A stretch of DNA of 64,000 nucleotides from Oceanobacillus_B kapialis (GTDB taxonomy: Bacteria > Bacillota > Bacilli > Bacillales > Amphibacillaceae): assembly GCF_042685265.1 (NCBI RefSeq), contig NZ_JBHUMX010000014.1, one strand, 5' to 3'. The position numbers and the translations under genes are program-made. Below the pieces are notes generated by a model. It saw only the letters and a program-made list of their open reading frames with translations. It had not been told where the DNA came from and searched no databases. This document shows positions 60,168-64,000 of this stretch, one piece after another. Positions within the stretch are counted from its first letter, which is position 1. Every line of letters begins with the position of its first letter.

Positions 60168-61715
60168 TTAGTTGTGATTCTGTTTATTTTGAACCAATTG
60201 CTTTTCATTATGGTCCTCATACCGAATCCGATCGAAATCTAAGTCATCTGTATTACGCTGTTTACCAGTAACATTTTCTAATAACTCTTTAACATCAATA
60301 CCTGATGAAGCTTTTAAAGACTCTTGCAGAGTGGCCATTAGGTTTGTTGCATAACCACTTACTTTGTTTGCTCCTCCATCTGCACCACTACTTCCAGTAT
60401 CAACTACTGTTAGCTTATCAATGTTTGAAAGTGGGCTTGCAACTTCTTTCGCATATTCAGGCAGCATCTTCATAATCATATCGAGAATGGCTGCTTCCCC
60501 ATATTGTTCAAAAGCCTCGGCGATCTTCCGTTTTGCTTCTGCTTCAGCTAGACCTTTTAGGCGAATAACCTCTGCTTCGGATTCTCCCTGAGCGCGTTGG
60601 GAATCTGCTTTTGCCAAACCGTCAGCACGGACACGCTCTGCCTCAGCTTTAGCTTGTGATTCAATTCGATATTGGTTAGCATCTGCATCTGCAAGCTGCT
60701 TGGCTTTATCCGCAACTGCCGCTTGCTCCACTGCATAGCGGTCTGCGTCTGCTTTTTTCTTCACTTCTGAGTCATATTGTCTTTCTCGACGAAGAATTTC
60801 TTTCTCTTCTAATTCAATTTGCTTTTGTCTTTCAATAATTTTAATTTGCATTTCTTGTTCAGTTACTTCTTGTTTCGAACGGGCAGTTTCCAGGTCATAA
60901 GCCTGGTCAGCTCGAGCTTTCGCTACATCTTGCTCTCTGCGATATTCTGCAGTCTTTAACTGATTCTCTTTTTCAGCTTCAGCAATTTCTGTTGCTCTTT
61001 CTAATTCTGCCTTCTGTGCATCCTTAGCCGCCTCGGCCCGTTTAATTCGGGTCTCTTTGTCGGCTTCAGCTGTGGCGATATCAGCATCACGCTTAACTTG
61101 TGCAATTCGTGGTTTACCTAAAGACTCTAAATAACCATTTTTATCTTTAACATCCTTAATAGTAAAGGAAACGATAATTAGACCCATTTTTGCTAGATCT
61201 TGAGAGGCAACACGTTGAACTTCCTGTGAAAATTTATCTCGATTTTTGTATATTTCCTCTACTGTCATGGAACCTAAAATAGAACGTAAATGCCCTTCCA
61301 ATACTTCTCGAGCCTCGTTTTCCCGGTCTTCCTTTGTCTTCCCTAGAAATTGTTCGGCTGCAGTCGCTATTTCACCAATGGAACCACCAATTTTAATAAT
61401 TGCAGTACCATCGGCCATTACAGGCACACCTTGTTCGGTATAAACCTCAGGCGTAGTAACTTCTAATTTACTGGATAGAAGGCTAAGAGGCTCTGCTTGT
61501 TGAAATACGGGAAGTATGAAAGTACCTCCACCTCGAATAATTTTTATTTTGTTTCCTGACTCGTCTACATGAACATTTTTTCCTCCCAAATAACTTCCTG
61601 TAACAATTAAAGCTTCATCAGGACCAGCGGTACGGTATTTTGCTACAAATACCCCAATAAGTGCAATAACTAAAATAACTGCAATTCCAATGACAATCCA
61701 CATACCTTCAAACAT
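60168..61715 (-). CDS. floT: Flotillin-like protein FloT
   Basis: A 515-residue SPFH protein: one N-terminal membrane hairpin (WIVIGIAVILVIALIGVFV), the SPFH/PHB domain (about 30-200), a long coiled coil of Ala-Glu-Lys repeats (about 215-400, including ADADRYAVEQAAVADKAKQL and AKAEAERVRADGLAKADSQRA) and a C-terminal oligomerisation region. It organises functional membrane microdomains. ATG 61715 is 8 bases after GGGGG. It is cotranscribed with nfeD under a sigma-W-type promoter, as in the B. subtilis yuaFG operon. Confidence 0.95.
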   Translation of the reverse strand: MFEGMWIVIGIAVILVIALIGVFVAKYRTAGPDEALIVTGSYLGGKNVHVDESGNKIKIIRGGGTFILPVFQQAEPLSLLSSKLEVTTPEVYTEQGVPVMADGTAIIKIGGSIGEIATAAEQFLGKTKEDRENEAREVLEGHLRSILGSMTVEEIYKNRDKFSQEVQRVASQDLAKMGLIIVSFTIKDVKDKNGYLESLGKPRIAQVKRDADIATAEADKETRIKRAEAAKDAQKAELERATEIAEAEKENQLKTAEYRREQDVAKARADQAYDLETARSKQEVTEQEMQIKIIERQKQIELEEKEILRRERQYDSEVKKKADADRYAVEQAAVADKAKQLADADANQYRIESQAKAEAERVRADGLAKADSQRAQGESEAEVIRLKGLAEAEAKRKIAEAFEQYGEAAILDMIMKMLPEYAKEVASPLSNIDKLTVVDTGSSGADGGANKVSGYATNLMATLQESLKASSGIDVKELLENVTGKQRNTDDLDFDRIRYEDHNEKQLVQNKQNHN

Positions 61716-61774
61716 CGCTTTTCCCCCTTCATTATAATTTTATTAAACAAACGTTACCAAATGGCATCGTCCGA

Positions 61775-62317
61775 TTAAACAGATGTGTCTGCATCCAATT
61801 CGTTCTCATATGGAACGACATAAAGGACACCATTTTTTACTTCTAATACTAAAACCTTTGTACCTTCATAGATAATAGTATTGTCAAAACCTGTAGCAGG
61901 CTTGGAGATCATGCCACTTTTGCTTTCTAAGACAATTTCGCCAAAGCCATCTTCTGGGATTGGCACAATAATTTTCCCAACTCTACCTTTTAAGGATTCT
62001 TCCGTATAACTTAGGGATTCTTCTGCAGATGAGAGTGGAACAAGGACAAATATGTGGAGAAGGGTATCAAGAATTAGCGCAATCCCTGCTGCAAGTAACA
62101 CAATTAAGACGCTAGATAGGGACGTAATATTATCCAGCAAATAACCTGTAGCGGAGAAGAATGCAAAAAAGGAAAGAATGAGTACAGGATTTATAAAACC
62201 AAAAATTTCACCAACACCCTCTAAAATATCTCCAAAAAATAAGTATAGGATTGTCAATCCCCCAGCTATCAGAAGAATGATTAAATAAATATCTTCAATT
62301 TGCGTGCCAAACAACAT
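61775..62317 (-). CDS. yuaF: NfeD family membrane protein (YuaF-like)
   Basis: A 180-residue protein with three or four membrane helices (VLILSFFAFFSATGYLL, VLIVLLAAGIALILDTLLHIFV) and a C-terminal OB-fold NfeD domain (GRVGKIIVPIPEDGFGEIVLES, GTKVLVLEVKNGVLYVVPY). It is the partner of flotillin. ATG 62317 is 8 bases after a G7 run; GTG 62326 overlaps that site. The preceding sigma-W promoter links it to envelope stress. Confidence 0.9.
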   Translation of the reverse strand: MLFGTQIEDIYLIILLIAGGLTILYLFFGDILEGVGEIFGFINPVLILSFFAFFSATGYLLDNITSLSSVLIVLLAAGIALILDTLLHIFVLVPLSSAEESLSYTEESLKGRVGKIIVPIPEDGFGEIVLESKSGMISKPATGFDNTIIYEGTKVLVLEVKNGVLYVVPYENELDADTSV

Positions 62318-62347
62318 ATAATTCACCCCCCCCTGTATATCTAGTAC

Positions 62348-62373
62348 TACGAATAAAACAAAGAAAAGTTTCG
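62348..62373 (-). promoter_or_regulatory. Sigma-W-type promoter of yuaF-floT
   Basis: On the minus strand CGAAAC and CGTA are separated by exactly 16 bases with a T-rich spacer, matching sigma-W (TGAAAC-N16-CGTA) at all but one position, about 30 bases before the start. Confidence 0.8.
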
Positions 62374-62467
62374 AAAAAATGAAAAAATTTTAAAAGACAA
62401 ATGTAAAATCTACCGCTAATAAAATTATTTTGCTTACACAAGATATGATCGAAGGGGAGGGATACAC

Positions 62468-62905
62468 ATGCATCAGCAACTGAGAAATATTATGACAGCA
62501 AATGTTATGACAGTTAGTGCGACACAATCTATACAGGATGCAGCGCGGATTATGAGTGACAATAATATTGGAGCTGTTCCAGTGGTCGATCAAGGTGGAA
62601 ATATGGTCGGAATTATTACAGACCGAGATATAACGTTGCGTTCAACGGCACAAGGAGAAGCGGCTAACACTCCCGTTTCGCAGGTCATGACGGCTCAGAG
62701 TATTGTTCAAGGGACACCAGATATGGATGTACATGAAGCAGCACAACTAATGTCACAACAGCAAATTCGCCGTTTGCCTGTAACAGAAAACGGTAAGATT
62801 ATCGGAATGGTTGCGCTTGGTGACCTTGCTGTAAATAACCAGTTTAATGATGAGGCAGAGCAAGCACTCTCCACTATTTCTACACCTTCAGCACCGCAAA
62901 AATAA
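62468..62905 (+). CDS. CBS domain protein (YhcV-like)
   Basis: A 145-residue protein made of two CBS motifs: IMTANVMTVSATQSIQDAARIMSDNNIGAVPVVD with GIITDRDITLRSTAQG, and VMTAQSIVQGTPDMDVHEAAQLMSQQQIRRLPVTE with GMVALGDLAV. It resembles B. subtilis YhcV. The pair forms a Bateman module that may bind adenine nucleotides; no effector domain is attached. AAGGGGAGGG precedes the ATG. Confidence 0.9.
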   Translation: MHQQLRNIMTANVMTVSATQSIQDAARIMSDNNIGAVPVVDQGGNMVGIITDRDITLRSTAQGEAANTPVSQVMTAQSIVQGTPDMDVHEAAQLMSQQQIRRLPVTENGKIIGMVALGDLAVNNQFNDEAEQALSTISTPSAPQK

Positions 62906-62909
62906 TTGA

Positions 62910-62955
62910 AAAAGAAGAGCGCAGAGGAATTTACCTTGTTGCGCTCTTCTTTTTT
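62910..62955 (+). terminator. Terminator after the CBS gene
   Basis: AAAGAAGAGCGC pairs with GCGCTCTTCTTTTTT. Confidence 0.88.
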
Positions 62956-63073
62956 GGGGGCAATTTTAAATTATAATTCAACAAGATGCATTGCTTGTAA
63001 AGAGTCAAAACACTTCCCAATAAGAAGCCTTTTCGTTAGTATGCTTTATATATAAGTAGAAGGAGGTATTTTT

Positions 63074-63601
63074 TTGAGGAAACCAATTAAAGGTGCTGTT
63101 ATGCATAGTTATCCGGGAATGGTTGCTCTTGTTACAGCACATTCCAATGGAAATAATAATATTATGGCTGCCGGTTGGCACACATATATTTCAATTGAAC
63201 CACCAATATACGGTGTAGCGATTGGTAAAGAACGCTACACACACAGTTTAGTAAAAGAGTCGAACAGCTTTGCTATTAATTTTCTTCCATATGAGAAGGC
63301 TGAAATCATTGTGCGTGTTGGAAGCATATCAGGGAGAGAGCAAAATAAGTTTGAAGCACTGGGCTTGCCTTTTGAAGAAGGCATAACCATATCAGCTCCT
63401 ATTTTAAAAGACGCTTATATAGCATATGAATGTAAGGTGATCGATCAGAATACATACGGAGACCATGATTGGATTGTGGGGGAGATTACCGAATGTTATC
63501 GAGACGATGCAAAGTTCTTGGCAAATGGTTTGCCTAATTTTAACGAAGTATGTATTCCTTTATATTTAGGGAGGTCTTCTTTTATTAAAACAGATAAATG
63601 A
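63074..63601 (+). CDS. Flavin reductase family protein
   Basis: A 175-residue protein with the split-barrel FMN-binding fold of the flavin reductase-like family: VALVTAHSNGNNNIMAAGWHTYISIEPP, SFAINFLPYE and HDWIVGEITECYRD. It would bind FMN and perhaps reduce free flavin with NAD(P)H. Start is TTG behind AGGAGGT. A single gene, the last before the rRNA promoters. Confidence 0.87.
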   Translation: MRKPIKGAVMHSYPGMVALVTAHSNGNNNIMAAGWHTYISIEPPIYGVAIGKERYTHSLVKESNSFAINFLPYEKAEIIVRVGSISGREQNKFEALGLPFEEGITISAPILKDAYIAYECKVIDQNTYGDHDWIVGEITECYRDDAKFLANGLPNFNEVCIPLYLGRSSFIKTDK

Positions 63602-63744
63602 AATTGCTATTGAGACATTTACAAAAAAATAATGTTTAAACTTTCTAAAGAGGGGTATATGTATTAATACACGGTCTTACATCACATTTAATTGCAAAGG
63701 GAAATATAGTAGACGACGTTCCTAAAATTTCCATCAGAAAAACA

Positions 63745-63774
63745 TTGACACTTTAGAAGTGAAGATGATATATT
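63745..63774 (+). promoter_or_regulatory. rRNA operon promoter P1
   Basis: TTGACA and TATATT are spaced 18 bases apart, in the tandem arrangement typical of Bacillus rrn operons. Confidence 0.75.
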
Positions 63775-63836
63775 AATCAAGTCGCCAAATTCGACAGCAA
63801 TCGACAACTCCTTTGCAAAGCGATTTAAAAAAGTTG

Positions 63837-63865
63837 TTGACAATAAGAAATGGTGATGGTAAGAT
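63837..63865 (+). promoter_or_regulatory. rRNA operon promoter P2
   Basis: TTGACA and TAAGAT are spaced 17 bases apart, about 90 bases after P1. Confidence 0.78.
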
Positions 63866-64000
63866 ATAAAAGTTGCTTTAAAAAAAGCGACGAAACAAAT
63901 TGCTCTTTGAAAACTGAACAAAACAACCAGTATGTCAAGGAAAAACAGCTTGCTGTTTTTCGAAGAAATACAAAGCAGAAGTCAGCTTCTGTGAAGCTAA
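63866..64000 (+). ncRNA. rRNA operon leader (16S precursor upstream region)
   Basis: The conserved leader TGCTCTTTGAAAACTGAACA (63901-63920) precedes 16S genes in Bacillaceae. A small hairpin AAAAACAGC/GCTGTTTTT follows (63942-63960). Mature 16S rRNA begins beyond the window. Confidence 0.75.

Noticed and set aside
63688..63921. 77-codon minus-strand open frame
   Set aside because: It lies across rRNA promoters and leader; composition and lack of a ribosome site argue against coding.

Overview
The window is a low-GC chromosomal segment from an endospore-forming member of the Bacillaceae. The support is: strong AGGAGG-type ribosome sites, spore genes (splA/splB, a CotF-like coat protein, a CgeB-like protein, a collagen-like protein), metNPQ under an S-box, a floT/nfeD pair behind a sigma-W-type promoter, and YolD, YabR and YcnK-like proteins. 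Gene content and dispersed repeats fit a halotolerant genus such as Oceanobacillus or Virgibacillus; that placement is inference. The sequence looks like draft chromosome: there is a 137-base N gap inside a collagen repeat, and two genes are broken by single-base changes in homopolymers.

Layout. 1-4.8 kb: the end of a peptide ABC transporter operon with an FAD amine oxidase, malate synthase G and an FAH-family enzyme, plausibly a route that makes and uses glyoxylate. 5-11 kb: HMG-CoA synthase, an aldehyde dehydrogenase, and small membrane and enzyme genes (TerC, GNAT, aminoglycoside-phosphotransferase-like, TauE). 11.2-12.5 kb: a DUF2243/CtaG-like membrane pair. 12.5-18.6 kb: sporulation and DNA-damage genes, namely a cupin with a sigma-K-like promoter, a tandem-SOS-box operon with a YolD protein, an EEP nuclease-fold protein, a ZIP transporter, splAB facing a pyrimidine-dimer glycosylase, and a CotF-like coat protein.

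18.6-26.5 kb: a DUF4396 protein, a roughly 380-bp dispersed repeat, an ABC exporter pair, the divergent mtnU/mtnE methionine-salvage pair and S-box-controlled metNPQ. 26.5-35.3 kb: a second dispersed repeat, an RNase H-like protein, a LuxR regulator with a degenerate receiver facing a very large hybrid sensor kinase, an orphan sigma factor, YabR, a PadR/DUF1700/DUF4097 envelope-stress-type operon and CsbD. 35.4-39.6 kb: an unusual 793-residue double-domain polyprenyl synthase and a YeeE/YedE sulfur transporter.

39.7-49.7 kb: a lipoprotein and methyltransferase, then a spore-surface glycan locus. One arm carries a collagen-like protein, a GT2 enzyme, a CgeB-like glycosyltransferase and an N-terminally extended nucleotide-sugar dehydrogenase. 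The divergent arm carries an aminotransferase, a Gfo/Idh oxidoreductase and a hexapeptide acetyltransferase. Together these match the enzyme set for a UDP-diacetamido-uronic acid. 49.8-54.3 kb: a second CtaG, a YcnK-like copper regulator, a frameshifted His-rich lipoprotein and a TetR/MATE efflux pair. 54.6-64 kb: a GDPD, a four-gene operon joining a cobalamin-binding light/redox-sensor-like protein to a PAS-STAS protein, a K+ channel, a frameshifted cation exchanger, floT/nfeD, a CBS protein and a flavin reductase. The window ends in the promoter and leader of an rRNA operon; the 16S gene itself lies beyond the right edge.
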